The notes under the pieces: model-generated | What the model was told of the DNA's origin: nothing | What the model saw: only the letters and a program-made list of their open reading frames with translations | Databases searched by the model: none | In this document: piece by piece, positions 55,439-64,000 of the stretch | Layout: each line of letters begins with the position of its first letter | Position numbering within the stretch: position 1 is the first letter of the stretch | Program-made: the position numbers and the translations under genes | Assembly (NCBI RefSeq): GCF_900114765.1 | Contig: NZ_FOUD01000020.1 | Location: forward strand, 1-64,000 | DNA from: Halopseudomonas pachastrellae | GTDB taxonomy: Bacteria; Pseudomonadota; Gammaproteobacteria; Pseudomonadales; Pseudomonadaceae | Direction: 5' to 3' | Length of the DNA: 64,000 bases

Positions 55439-57888
55439 GTGCTCGGCTCCGGTTGGGCGACTGGCAATGCGGCTTGCGCAGGCTGGCGGATGCGGGTCAG
55501 GCGCAAGGCGTTGAGCACCACCAGCAGTGAACTGACTGACATGCCCAGGGCCGCAAGAGCCGGGGTGATCATGCCTAGCGCTGCCAGCGGCAGGACCGCA
55601 ACATTATACAGCGTAGCCCAGCCCAAGTTCTCGATCATGATCGCACGGGTGCGCTTGGCAATCTCGATGGCCTGCAGCAGGGCGCCGAGTCGGCTGCCGA
55701 GCAGCACCGCATCGGCGCTGGTTTTGGCCAGGTCCGAGGCATTACCCATGGCGATGGAAATGTCGGCGCTGGCCAGTACCGGTACATCGTTCACGCCATC
55801 ACCCATCATCAACACTTTTTCACCTGCGCGCTGGCGTTGTTGCACATAGGCCAGCTTGTCGTCGGGGCTGGCATTGCCAATTGCCTGTTCAATCTGCAGT
55901 TCAGCGGCGACCCGGTCCACCACGCTTTGGTGGTCGCCAGATAGCAGCACCACATCAAGGCCTCGCTGTTTCAGGCCGCTGATCAGCTCGCCGGCATCGT
56001 TACGCAGGCGGTCGTTCAGGCCAAACCAGGCCAGCGGGCCTTGATCGCCGGCCAGCAGCAGCCACTGACCATCGCCGCTGGGGCGCTCGGGGAGCGGCTG
56101 CTGGCTCAGCTCCATGGCGTACTCGGCCTTGCCAATACGCAGGCGCTGGCCGTCGCACACACCTTCCAGTCCCATGCCGGGCTGGTTGTGGGAGGCGCTG
56201 GCTTGGGCGCTGGTGCGGCCAAAAGCGCGAGCGATGGGGTGTTCGGAGTGGCTTTCGAGCATCTGCGCCCAGCGCAGGGCTTGATCGCTGCTGACGCCGG
56301 CAAAGGGCTGGATCTGTTCCAGCGTCATGCGGCCTTCGGTCAGGGTGCCGGTCTTGTCGAGGATCACCGTCTGCATTTGTGGCAACCCCTCTAACACGTG
56401 CCCACGGGTGACCAGCAGACCCAGGCGGTGCAGGCTGCCGGTGGCGGTGGTGAGCGCTGTAGGCGTGGCGAGCGAGAGGGCGCAGGGACAGGTGGCGACC
56501 AGCATGGCCAGTACAATCCAGAAGGCGGTATGGGCGTCTGCCGTCCACCACCAGGCACCGCCGACGACCACGGCGGCGAGCAGTACGGTGAGCAAAAAAT
56601 ACTGGGCTACGTCGTCAGCCAGCCGGCCAAGCCTGGGCTTGTCGGATTGGGCACGCTCAAGTAGGCGAACGATGGCGGACAGGCGGGTCTGCTCGCCCAG
56701 CGCCTCGATGCGCAGTTGTAGTGGGCCTTCGACGTTCAGGGTGCCGGCAGTGACGCGGTCGCCCGGCTGCTTGGCGATGGGAAGGTATTCGCCGGACAGG
56801 GCTGATTCGTCAACACTGCTGGTGCCGCATGCAATCAGCCCGTCAGCCGGGATGCTTTCTCCGGGTTTGACCTCGACCAGATCTCCGCAGCGCAGCTCTT
56901 CCAGCATGATGCGCTGGCGTGACCCGTCTGGTTCGATGCGCAAGGCGCTGGGCGGCAGCAGGTTGACCAGTCGGGCGGTGCTTTCCACGGTGCGCTGTCG
57001 CGCTCGTCGCTCCAGATAACGGCCGGCGAGCAGAAACAGGGCAAACATGGTGACCGAATCGAAATACACCTCGCCCTGGCCGATGAGTGTGGCGTAAATG
57101 CCAGCCAGATAGGCACCACCTATGGCCAGCGAAACGGAAACGTCCATGCTCAGGCGGCGATTGCGCAAATCGCGTAGGGCGCTCTGAAAGAAGGGCGCGC
57201 AGCTGTAGAACACCACAGGTGTGGTCATCAGCAGGCTGGCCCAGCGCAGCAGATGGGCCATACCTTCGGTCATGTCCTGATCAAACTCGCTGGATAGGGC
57301 CATGGTCGCCATCATTACCTGCATGAACATCAACCCGGCCAGTCCGAGGCGGCGCAGGTAACGGCGATTTTCTTCGGCAATCTGCTCGGAAGCCTTATCC
57401 GGCTCGTAAGGATGGGCGTTGTAGCCGATACGGCGCAGGCTGGCGAGCAGGCTGGAGAGTTTACTGTCTCGCGGGTTCCAGGTCAGGCTGAGGCGTTGGT
57501 TGCCCATATTGAGGCTGGCCTCCAGCACGCCGGGTTGGGCGCGCAGGTGGCGCTCGATCAGCCAGCAGCAGGCGGCGCAACTGATTCCCTCGATCAGCAG
57601 GGTGGCTTGTTGACCGTCGCCTTCACTATGCGCGAAGCGCTGCTGCACGTCTTCGCGGTCATAGAGTTCCAGCTCATCCTGCAATGCCTGGGGCAGGGCC
57701 TCGGGGTTGGCGGATGGCTCGGTACGATGCTGGTAGTAGGAGTCCAGCCCTGCACTGCTGATTGCCTCGGCAACGGCCTGGCAGCCCGGGCAGCACATGG
57801 CGCGCGGTGCGCCGAGCAGCTCAACCGTCCAGGGCGCACCGGCGGGGACCGGTTCGCCACAGTGATAGCAGGGGGTGGGGTGGGTCAT
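55435..57888 (-). CDS. ccoI: Copper-transporting P-type ATPase CcoI
   Basis: An 817-residue P1B-type ATPase exporting copper across the inner membrane for CcoN assembly. The N-terminus has a cysteine-rich CYHCGEPV and CCPGCQAV region and a heavy-metal-associated domain (GISCAACCWLIERHL). Eight membrane helices include the metal-site CPC motif (ATCPCALSLATPTALT). The phosphorylation motif is DKTGTLTEGRMT, with MLESHSEHPIARA, then GDGVNDVPVLASADISIAMG. It is translated as ccoH-ccoI-ccoS and overlaps ccoS by four bases. Confidence 0.95.
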   Translation of the reverse strand: MTHPTPCYHCGEPVPAGAPWTVELLGAPRAMCCPGCQAVAEAISSAGLDSYYQHRTEPSANPEALPQALQDELELYDREDVQQRFAHSEGDGQQATLLIEGISCAACCWLIERHLRAQPGVLEASLNMGNQRLSLTWNPRDSKLSSLLASLRRIGYNAHPYEPDKASEQIAEENRRYLRRLGLAGLMFMQVMMATMALSSEFDQDMTEGMAHLLRWASLLMTTPVVFYSCAPFFQSALRDLRNRRLSMDVSVSLAIGGAYLAGIYATLIGQGEVYFDSVTMFALFLLAGRYLERRARQRTVESTARLVNLLPPSALRIEPDGSRQRIMLEELRCGDLVEVKPGESIPADGLIACGTSSVDESALSGEYLPIAKQPGDRVTAGTLNVEGPLQLRIEALGEQTRLSAIVRLLERAQSDKPRLGRLADDVAQYFLLTVLLAAVVVGGAWWWTADAHTAFWIVLAMLVATCPCALSLATPTALTTATGSLHRLGLLVTRGHVLEGLPQMQTVILDKTGTLTEGRMTLEQIQPFAGVSSDQALRWAQMLESHSEHPIARAFGRTSAQASASHNQPGMGLEGVCDGQRLRIGKAEYAMELSQQPLPERPSGDGQWLLLAGDQGPLAWFGLNDRLRNDAGELISGLKQRGLDVVLLSGDHQSVVDRVAAELQIEQAIGNASPDDKLAYVQQRQRAGEKVLMMGDGVNDVPVLASADISIAMGNASDLAKTSADAVLLGSRLGALLQAIEIAKRTRAIMIENLGWATLYNVAVLPLAALGMITPALAALGMSVSSLLVVLNALRLTRIRQPAQAALPVAQPEPST

Positions 57889-57895
57889 GCGCGAA

Positions 57896-58411
57896 TCAGT
57901 GGGCGCTCAGCTGGTAACGTTGGTCGCTGCCAAGCTGCAGCTCGCCGGTCAGGCGCCAGCCGCCTTCACCGGGCTTGTCAGGATCGCTCAGCTCGATATA
58001 GCGACGACCTTCAATCTGCTTTTCCAGCTGGCCGGTGTACGTGTTGCCGCTGATCTGGCGCAGCGTCACCGTGCGGTCGCGGGAGGCGTGTGTCGGGGAG
58101 ATCAGATCCAGCGTCAGGCTGCGCGGCAGGGCGGGCAGGTCGCCCTCCAGCTGCAGGCTGATATCGCCGGTAACCGAGTCCACTGCAAAGTTGGCGGCGA
58201 TGCCCATGTCGCGCGCATGGTGATCGCGGTCCAGGGTCATGTTGATCGCCTTGCCTTCGCTGTAGTAGTTGTCGCGCACCAGGCTGTCCGGATTCATAGT
58301 CGCCACCAGTAGCAGGCCGATGCCGATGAAGACGGCAAAGGCCAGGATGGCGATGATGAACCAGGCCCAGATTTGCTTGTACCAGGGCGATTGCGAAGGG
58401 TCGTGCGTCAT
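57896..58411 (-). CDS. ccoH: cbb3 oxidase assembly protein CcoH (FixH)
   Basis: A 171-residue single-span inner-membrane protein with a large periplasmic domain. The anchor is WYKQIWAWFIIAILAFAVFI, then NYYSEGKAINMTLDRDHHAR and the ending GGWRLTGELQLGSDQRYQLS, as in FixH. The ATG at 58411 has AGGAAG upstream; an ATG six codons earlier overlaps the ccoG stop and is less well placed. It lies between ccoG and ccoI. Confidence 0.9.
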   Translation of the reverse strand: MTHDPSQSPWYKQIWAWFIIAILAFAVFIGIGLLLVATMNPDSLVRDNYYSEGKAINMTLDRDHHARDMGIAANFAVDSVTGDISLQLEGDLPALPRSLTLDLISPTHASRDRTVTLRQISGNTYTGQLEKQIEGRRYIELSDPDKPGEGGWRLTGELQLGSDQRYQLSAH

Positions 58412-58428
58412 GGATCTTCCTGTGCTCA

Positions 58429-59838
58429 TCAGCGTACCTGCGGTGCCATGAAGCGACTTTCTGCCTCGGCCTGCACGCTGTCATCGTCTTCAGCGGTGAC
58501 CACAAAGGTGATCGGTATGTTGGTCGCGCCGTTCAGCGCGCCCGGGTCCATATGAATGTTGACCGGCAGTTCCAGCTTGCGACTTGGCGCAACGGTTAAG
58601 CGATTGTCTGGCAGCTGCAGCTGCAGCGCCGGGTGGCCGCTGACGTCGATTGCGTAGGTGCGCTCGGTCTGACCCTTGTTGAAAATTTTGACAATGTACA
58701 CGTTCTCAATGTCACCGGCACGGGTTTCTCTATACAGAACGTTTCGATCTCGCTCGATATCCAGCGATACCTGAGCCAGGTTGCCGACGGTGATGATAAA
58801 CATCACGATCATGGTGACCAGAGCCGCGCCATAGCCCAGCAGGCGAGGGCGCAGCCAGTGGGTCTTCTTGCCTTCGAGCTCGTGCTCGGTGGTATAGCGA
58901 ATCAGACCGCGCGGGTACTCCATCTTATCCATGACCTCGTTGCAGGCATCTACGCAGGCTGCGCAGCCGATGCATTCGTACTGCAGTCCGTGACGGATAT
59001 CGATGCCGGTCGGGCACACCTGCACGCAGATGTTACAGTCGATGCAATCGCCTTTGCCGACCTCGGCCGGATCGACGCCTTTTTTGCGGGCGCCACGCGG
59101 CTCGCCGCGTTTGGCGTCATAGGACACGATCAGGGTGTCAGCGTCGAACATCACGCTCTGAAAGCGCGCGTAGGGGCACATGTGAAAGCACACCTGCTCG
59201 CGCAGCCAGCCAGCGTTTATGTAAGTAGCGGCGGTGAAGAAGAACACCCAGAACGCGGCCCAGCCGGCAATTTGCAGGGTGAACAGGTCTGCTACCAGTC
59301 CGCGGATGGGGGTGAAGTAGCCGACAAAGGTAATGGCGGTGAGCACCGACACAAACAGCCAGATGGCGTGCTTGGCGCTGCGGCGCAGAAACTTGTTGAC
59401 GCTCATGGGCGCCTTGTCGAGCTTGATGCGTGCATTGCGCTCACCTTCGGTGATGCGCTCTGCCCACATGAAAATCCAGGTCCACACTGTTTGGGGGCAG
59501 GTGTAGCCGCACCAGACGCGGCCGGCGAACACGGTAATAAAGAACAGGCCAAAGGCGCAAATGATCAGCAGGAAGGACAGCAGGAAGAAGTCCTGTGGCT
59601 GGAAGGTTGCGCCAAAGATGTGGAACTGGCGGGCGGGCAGATCCCAGAGCACTGCCTGACGGTCGCCCCACGGCAGCCAGACCGTGCCGAAGTACAGCAG
59701 AAACAGTGCAGCTACGCCGGCCAGGCGTACGTTCATGAACAGGCCCTTGTAGGAGCGGGTCTGGATCTTCTGGCGTTTGGCGTAGAGGTCGTAGGTTTCG
59801 ACCTTGGGTGTTACATCTCGGACGGGGATTTTGCTCAT
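58429..59838 (-). CDS. ccoG: cbb3 oxidase accessory protein CcoG (FixG/RdxA)
   Basis: A 469-residue inner-membrane ferredoxin-like protein implicated in copper reduction for cbb3 oxidase assembly. About five membrane segments include AGRVWCGYTCPQTVWTWIF. Two [4Fe-4S] sites are CIDCNICVQVCPTG and CIGCAACVDACNEVMD. The C-terminal Ig-like FixG domain ends near QAEAESRFMAPQ. The start at 59838 (MSKIPVRDV) is chosen as the family N-terminus. A terminator upstream separates it from ccoNOQP, so it should have its own promoter in 59839-59998; no regulator site was recognised. Confidence 0.94.
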   Translation of the reverse strand: MSKIPVRDVTPKVETYDLYAKRQKIQTRSYKGLFMNVRLAGVAALFLLYFGTVWLPWGDRQAVLWDLPARQFHIFGATFQPQDFFLLSFLLIICAFGLFFITVFAGRVWCGYTCPQTVWTWIFMWAERITEGERNARIKLDKAPMSVNKFLRRSAKHAIWLFVSVLTAITFVGYFTPIRGLVADLFTLQIAGWAAFWVFFFTAATYINAGWLREQVCFHMCPYARFQSVMFDADTLIVSYDAKRGEPRGARKKGVDPAEVGKGDCIDCNICVQVCPTGIDIRHGLQYECIGCAACVDACNEVMDKMEYPRGLIRYTTEHELEGKKTHWLRPRLLGYGAALVTMIVMFIITVGNLAQVSLDIERDRNVLYRETRAGDIENVYIVKIFNKGQTERTYAIDVSGHPALQLQLPDNRLTVAPSRKLELPVNIHMDPGALNGATNIPITFVVTAEDDDSVQAEAESRFMAPQVR

Positions 59839-59998
59839 GGTCAGACTAACCCTATCAGGCGGAAGGGGTGCACGGCGACTGGCCTCTCGTAGGGACAATC
59901 TTTGCCGCTAAGCTGATGCGCGATGCAGTTCGCGCACTTTCTCAATATTCAAAATAGACCTCTTGGTCTGCTGCCACAATGCGACAGGTAGTCGCGTC

Positions 59999-60031
59999 AA
60001 AAAAAACGGGGAGACCACTGGCCTCCCCGTT
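59999..60031 (-). terminator. Intrinsic terminator of ccoNOQP
   Basis: On the minus strand AACGGGGAG and CTCCCCGTT flank a short loop and are followed by a run of eight T (the A-run at 59999-60006). It starts 26 bases after the ccoP stop and divides the oxidase genes from ccoGHIS. Confidence 0.9.
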
Positions 60032-60056
60032 GGGTACTGCAAACCACTGCTGCGGC

Positions 60057-60947
60057 TTACTGCTCGTCTTGGTGGGACAGGCTGTAAACGTAGGAGGCCA
60101 GCATGTGGATCTTGTCTTCACCCAGGTGAGCCTGTGTCGGCATGTGGCCGTTACGACCATAACGCACAGTCTGCTGAACCTGCAGGAAGCTGGAGCCATA
60201 CAGCCAGATGTCATCGGTCAGGTTGGGCGCACCCAGTTGCTGGTTGCCCTTGCCATCCGGGCCGTGGCAGACCGCACAGGTGTTGGTGTAGGTGGTTTGG
60301 CCTGCGGCCAGATCAACGTTCTCGGTTTCCAGGCCGGACAGACTGCGGACATAGCCGGAGACGTTGCGAACGCCATCTTCACCGATAACCGCAAGCCATG
60401 CAGGCATGGCTGCCTGACGGCCTCCACGCAGGGTGGTCTTGATGGTTTCCGGGTCGCCGCCGTACAGCCAATCGTTGTCGGTCAGGTTCGGGAAGCCGAA
60501 GGCGCCGCGGGCGTCGGAGCCGTGGCAGACCGAGCAGTTGGTGGCAAACAGACGTTGGCCGATGGCAACGGCCTCAGGGTCTTTGGCAACTTCTTCTACC
60601 GGCATGGCAGAGTACTTGGCAAAGATCGGGGCAAAGGCTTCTTCGGCCTTGGCCACTTCTGCTTCGTACTGGCTTTCCTGAGTCCAGTTCAGGTAGCCGG
60701 GCCATTTGCCTAGACCCGGGAACAGGAACAGGTAGATGGCGCCGAATACCATGGTGCCGATGAACAGCACGAACCACCAGCGGGGCAGCGGGTTGTCGAA
60801 CTCTTCAATGCCGTCAAAGCTATGGCCCAGGGTTTCTTCGGTCTGTTCCTTGCGTTGGCCCTTGCGGGTCGCCAGCAGCAGCCAGAGGATGAGGCCCAGG
60901 CAGGTCAGGGTCAGGACAACAATGTACCCGCTCCAGAAATTAGTCAT
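60057..60947 (-). CDS. ccoP: cbb3 oxidase diheme subunit CcoP
   Basis: A 296-residue membrane-anchored diheme cytochrome c. Two membrane segments lie in the N-terminal part ([20 protein letters not shown] and [20 protein letters not shown]). Two heme sites, NCSVCHGSD and [10 protein letters not shown], lie in the periplasmic domain, with methionine ligands in later QAAMPAW and NGHMPTQ. It overlaps ccoQ by one base and is the last gene before the terminator. Confidence 0.95.
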   Translation of the reverse strand: MTNFWSGYIVVLTLTCLGLILWLLLATRKGQRKEQTEETLGHSFDGIEEFDNPLPRWWFVLFIGTMVFGAIYLFLFPGLGKWPGYLNWTQESQYEAEVAKAEEAFAPIFAKYSAMPVEEVAKDPEAVAIGQRLFATNCSVCHGSDARGAFGFPNLTDNDWLYGGDPETIKTTLRGGRQAAMPAWLAVIGEDGVRNVSGYVRSLSGLETENVDLAAGQTTYTNTCAVCHGPDGKGNQQLGAPNLTDDIWLYGSSFLQVQQTVRYGRNGHMPTQAHLGEDKIHMLASYVYSLSHQDEQ

Positions 60948-61135
60948 TACTTGTCACTCCTAGCATCTTTGTGCTGCTCACCGGAGGCCTTGTCGTCCTC
61001 TTCGTCCGCGAAGGGCAGCTGGGCTGCCTCATCGAAGTCCTTCTTCTTGGACGCACTGTAGGCCCAGATCACGACGCCGACGAAGGCGACAAACGCGAAT
61101 ACTGTGCCAAGGCCTCGGAGAGTATTGATATCCAT
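60947..61135 (-). CDS. ccoQ: cbb3 oxidase small subunit CcoQ
   Basis: A 62-residue single-span protein ([19 protein letters not shown]) with a charged tail [19 protein letters not shown], characteristic of CcoQ/FixQ, which stabilises the CcoNO core and CcoP. It lies six bases after ccoO. Confidence 0.93.
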   Translation of the reverse strand: MDINTLRGLGTVFAFVAFVGVVIWAYSASKKKDFDEAAQLPFADEEDDKASGEQHKDARSDK

Positions 61136-61141
61136 GGTTGC

Positions 61142-61750
61142 TTACCGATCCGACAGGACAGTGCCAAGGTGTTGCAGGTAGGCAATCAGAGCATCCATTT
61201 CGGATACGCCCTTGACTGCTTCCTGAGCACCGGCGATGTCTTCATCGGTGTAAGGAACGCCCAGAGTACGCAGCACTTCCATCTTGCGGGCGGTGTGCTT
61301 GCCATCAAGCACGCCATCCTGCAGCCAGGGGAAGGCTGGCATCTTGGATTCCGGCACCACGTCCTGAGGCTTGATCAGGTGAGCGCGGTGCCAGTCGTCG
61401 GAGTAACGACCGCCAACACGGGCCAGGTCCGGACCGGTGCGCTTGGAGCCCCACAGGAAGGGGTGTTCCCAGACGCTTTCGCCGGCAACCGAGTAGTGAC
61501 CGTAACGCTCGGTCTCGGCACGGAACGGACGGATCATCTGCGAATGGCAGCCAACGCAGCCTTCGCGGATATAGATGTCGCGACCTTCCAGCTCCACTGC
61601 GGTGTACGGGCGCAGGCCCTCCACCGGCTCGGTGGTTTCCGGCTGGAAGAACAGCGGTACGATTTGAACAAGGCCGCCGAAGCTGATGGCAAACACCATC
61701 AGAAAGATCATCAGGCCAAGATTTTTTTCTACTGTTTCATGCAGTTTCAT
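61142..61750 (-). CDS. ccoO: cbb3 oxidase monoheme subunit CcoO
   Basis: A 202-residue cytochrome c with one N-terminal membrane anchor ([20 protein letters not shown]) and one heme site [15 protein letters not shown]. The segments [40 protein letters not shown] and MPAFPWL (probable Met ligand) are typical. It follows ccoN by 12 bases. Confidence 0.96.
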   Translation of the reverse strand: MKLHETVEKNLGLMIFLMVFAISFGGLVQIVPLFFQPETTEPVEGLRPYTAVELEGRDIYIREGCVGCHSQMIRPFRAETERYGHYSVAGESVWEHPFLWGSKRTGPDLARVGGRYSDDWHRAHLIKPQDVVPESKMPAFPWLQDGVLDGKHTARKMEVLRTLGVPYTDEDIAGAQEAVKGVSEMDALIAYLQHLGTVLSDR

Positions 61751-61762
61751 TTAGCACATCCC

Positions 61763-63190
61763 TCAGGCAGTCTGGGCCGCAGCTTCGAGTTGAGCTGCTT
61801 TGCTGTGGCGCACGGTGCGCCATACGTTGTAAGCCATCAGCAACATGCCGAGCAGGAAGAAGGCACCGCCGATTGCACGGACGATGAAGCCCGGGTGGCT
61901 GGCTTCCAGCGCCTCGACGAAGGAGTAGGTCGGGGTGCCGTCAACGTTGACTGCGCGCCACATCAGGCCCTGAGTGATGCCGTTGACCCACATGGCCACG
62001 ATGTACAGCACGGTGCCGATAGTCGCCAGCCAGAAGTGAGCATTGATCAGCGCAGTGCTGTACATGGCTTCACGACCGAACACTTTCGGGATCAGGTGGT
62101 ACAGCGAACCGATGGAGATCATGGCAACCCAGCCCAGAGCACCAGCGTGTACGTGACCAATGGTCCAGTCGGTGTAGTGGGACAGCGCGTTCACGGTCTT
62201 GATGGCCATCATTGGACCTTCGAAGGTGGACATGCCGTAGAACGCCAGCGCGACAACCAGGAAGCGCAGGATCGGGTCGGTACGCAGTTTGTGCCAGGCG
62301 CCGGACAGGGTCATCATGCCGTTGATCATGCCGCCCCAGGAGGGTGCCAGCAGGATCAGGGACATCACCATACCCAGGGACTGAGCCCAGTCAGGCAGAG
62401 CGGTGTAGTGCAGGTGGTGCGGACCGGCCCAGATGTAGATGGCGATCAGCGCCCAGAAGTGCACGATGGACAGGCGATAGGAATAGATCGGACGCTCAGC
62501 CTGCTTGGGTACGAAGTAGTACATCATGCCAAGGAAGCCGGCGGTCAGGAAGAAACCAACTGCGTTGTGGCCGTACCACCATTGCACCATCGCATCGGTG
62601 GCACCGGAGTACATCGAGTAGGACTTGGTCAGGGTAACCGGCATCGCCATGCTGTTGACGATGTGCAGTACCGCAACGGTGATGATAAAGCCACCGAAGA
62701 ACCAGTTGCCCACGTAGATGTGCTTCATCTTACGCTTCATGATGGTGCCGAAGAACACCAGCGCGTAGCTCACCCACACAACCGCGATCAGGATGTCGAT
62801 TGGCCATTCCAGCTCAGCGTATTCCTTGCTGCTGGTCAGGCCCATGGGCAGAGTGATCGCCGCGAGAACGATAACCGCTTGCCAACCCCAGAAGGTGAAA
62901 GCAGCGAGGCCATCGGAGACCAGGCGGGCCTGCGTCGTGCGCTGGACCACATAGTAGGAGGTAGCGAACAGGGCACATCCGCCAAAGGCGAAGATGACCG
63001 CGTTAGTGTGCAACGGACGCAGACGTCCGAAGGTAGTCCACGGCAAGCCAAAGTTCAGTTCAGGCCAGACCAGTTGGGACGCAATAAAGACGCCCATGGC
63101 CATGCCCACGATACCCCAGACCACCGTCATGACGGCGAACTGGCGTACCACCTTATAGTTATAGGCTGTCGGAGTGGTAGCTGTGCTCAT
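61763..63190 (-). CDS. ccoN: cbb3 cytochrome oxidase catalytic subunit CcoN
   Basis: A 475-residue, 12-helix heme-copper oxidase subunit that reduces oxygen to water at low oxygen tension. Heme and CuB histidines are visible in [44 protein letters not shown] and [17 protein letters not shown]. The ATG at 63190 gives the usual start; 28 extra upstream codons are discounted. Only one ccoNOQP set is in the window, whereas P. aeruginosa has two in tandem. Confidence 0.96.
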   Translation of the reverse strand: MSTATTPTAYNYKVVRQFAVMTVVWGIVGMAMGVFIASQLVWPELNFGLPWTTFGRLRPLHTNAVIFAFGGCALFATSYYVVQRTTQARLVSDGLAAFTFWGWQAVIVLAAITLPMGLTSSKEYAELEWPIDILIAVVWVSYALVFFGTIMKRKMKHIYVGNWFFGGFIITVAVLHIVNSMAMPVTLTKSYSMYSGATDAMVQWWYGHNAVGFFLTAGFLGMMYYFVPKQAERPIYSYRLSIVHFWALIAIYIWAGPHHLHYTALPDWAQSLGMVMSLILLAPSWGGMINGMMTLSGAWHKLRTDPILRFLVVALAFYGMSTFEGPMMAIKTVNALSHYTDWTIGHVHAGALGWVAMISIGSLYHLIPKVFGREAMYSTALINAHFWLATIGTVLYIVAMWVNGITQGLMWRAVNVDGTPTYSFVEALEASHPGFIVRAIGGAFFLLGMLLMAYNVWRTVRHSKAAQLEAAAQTA

Positions 63191-63526
63191 GCGAGATTCC
63201 ACGGATAGCAGTTGGTTTATTGGGTTTAAAGCGCTGGCAAGTATGAGGAAAGCCCGCGCGCATTGCAATGACATAGGTCAGTGTCGGGATGCGTCGCAAA
63301 GCCCTTCAAAGGCTTGAAACGGCGAGAATTTTGCTCTTGTATGGCCTGCTCGCCATGGCCCCACCAGGGTGGTTGCCCGAGATAGCTTCACCGCTAGCGC
63401 GTCGGAGAGACAAACGTCGGGACAGGGTTCAGACTAGCCCTCTACCAGGGTTATGTGAAGGTGCTGCAGGGCGCAGTTTATGTGACATCGTGTCGCAGCG
63501 TACGGATCTATATAAAGGAAGGTGTT
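63191..63526. promoter_or_regulatory. Divergent region between ccoN and a hydrolase gene
   Basis: A 336-base gap that must contain the ccoN promoter (minus) and the promoter of the plus-strand hydrolase. I looked for TTGAT-N4-ATCAA Anr/Fnr boxes on both strands and saw none. Nothing else recognisable is present. Confidence 0.5.
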
Positions 63527-64000
63527 ATGCAATCAGTGCTGACCGACCAGCCAGCCGGCGAGCCCAGAGCAACGCTGCTGCTGGCCCATGGCGCCGGCGC
63601 GCCGATGGACAGCCCGTTTATGACGCAGCTGGCGGCGGCGCTGTCGACCCGGGGGATCAAGGTGGTGCGCTTTGAGTTTCCCTATATGGCGGCGCGCCGG
63701 GAGGATGGCCGCAAGCGCCCACCCAACCCGATGCCGGTGCTGGAGCAATGCATGCGCGAACTGGCCGCAGAGATCTCCGGGCCTTTGTTTCTGGCCGGCA
63801 AGTCGATGGGCGCGCGCGTGGCCAGTCAGCTCGCTGCAGAGGTGGGCGCGGCAGGCTTTATCTGCTTTGGCTATCCGTTTCACCCGCCCGGCAAGCCCGA
63901 GCGTACCCGTATTGAACATCTGCAGCAGATCGGCTGCCCGGGGCTGATTGTACAGGGCACCCGCGACCCCTTTGGCAAGCCGGAGGAGGTCGCGGCCTAT
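63527..64000 (+). CDS. KANL3/Tex30-type alpha/beta hydrolase (partial, runs off the right edge)
   Basis: The frame opens at ATG 63527 after a good Shine-Dalgarno (AAGGAAGG) and stays open to the window end, giving 158 residues. The sequence is that of a small alpha/beta-hydrolase: ATLLLAHGAGAPMDSPFM (oxyanion region), VVRFEFPYMAARREDGRKRP, the nucleophile elbow LAGKSMGARVASQLA (G-K-S-M-G) and the late GLIVQGTRDPFGKPEEV with the probable acid aspartate. The catalytic histidine should lie beyond the edge. Family members resemble dienelactone hydrolase; the substrate is unknown. Confidence 0.85.
   Translation, partial: MQSVLTDQPAGEPRATLLLAHGAGAPMDSPFMTQLAAALSTRGIKVVRFEFPYMAARREDGRKRPPNPMPVLEQCMRELAAEISGPLFLAGKSMGARVASQLAAEVGAAGFICFGYPFHPPGKPERTRIEHLQQIGCPGLIVQGTRDPFGKPEEVAAY

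Noticed and set aside
60971-63208. 745-codon plus-strand frame opposite ccoO and ccoN
   Set aside because: Antisense to four clearly recognised cco genes; very His/Asp/Gln-rich and with no motif.
63191-63526. Anr/Fnr box upstream of ccoN
   Set aside because: No TTGAT-N4-ATCAA or one-mismatch version was seen on either strand by eye.
63672-63947. 91-codon plus-strand frame (MSFPIWRR...) near the right edge
   Set aside because: It overlaps the alpha/beta-hydrolase frame that starts at 63527 with a good ribosome-binding site and clear GKSMG and LAHGAG motifs; the 91-codon frame has no family features.

Overview
This 64 kb window looks like chromosome of a gammaproteobacterium of the family Pseudomonadaceae. 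The clues are a cbb3 oxidase cluster (ccoNOQP, ccoGHIS) followed by a TauE/SafE protein, anr and apt, the galU/ugd-like pair, an AcnA-type aconitase and high-GC coding with Pseudomonas-like palindromic repeats. The RfaH gene, the group-4-capsule-type export genes and a NavAb-like sodium channel would suit a marine or saline lineage such as Halopseudomonas. That genus guess is inference.

Bases 1-2000 hold a palindromic repeat array, cysQ and a REP-associated transposase gene broken by one in-frame amber codon. Bases 2.0-29.3 kb form one large surface-polysaccharide locus. On the minus strand an export operon, gfcA-gfcE(wza)-gfcB-gfcC-gfcD-vanZ, is read leftward, with an intrinsic terminator between gfcA and gfcE. 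Divergent from it on the plus strand are rfaH, galU, a Ugd-like protein lacking its catalytic cysteine, and pgi. A long minus-strand operon, etp-etk-glmS-wecB-wzx-pyruvyltransferase-wzy-GT4-wecG-murB-like-manB-wcaJ-galE, fills 12.9-29.1 kb. Its leader carries a perfect 12-base RfaH recruitment site (ops, 29254-29265) in a JUMPStart-like context, so RfaH made at 8 kb probably drives transcription through the operon that starts at 29 kb. The middle of this operon (about 17.0-23.3 kb) is much AT-richer than its flanks, as expected for a horizontally exchanged, strain-specific cassette.

From 29.7 to 39.1 kb are a second glmS, an Aer-type chemoreceptor, acnA, tRNA-Pro(CGG) and molybdenum-cofactor genes (mobA on minus, moaB-moeA on plus). 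From 39.4 to 43.6 kb is an EfeUOB iron-uptake operon with an added EfeM-like protein. The membrane-anchored EfeO has lost the M75 HxxE motif, while the extra protein keeps it. A 121/122-bp tandem repeat separates this from glpK, ybaK, glpD, a CurA-like reductase and a hypothetical gene. At 49.6-52.2 kb a hybrid histidine kinase faces a LuxR-type response regulator, followed by a voltage-gated sodium channel gene with a TLESWSM selectivity filter.

From 53.1 to 63.2 kb everything is on the minus strand: ccoNOQP, a strong terminator, ccoGHIS with a TauE/SafE membrane protein, then anr and apt. This is a complete cbb3 oxidase with its copper and assembly proteins and the oxygen-sensing regulator. 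A KANL3/Tex30-type alpha/beta hydrolase gene runs off the right edge.

All family calls rest on reading motifs, protein lengths and gene order. No database search was possible.
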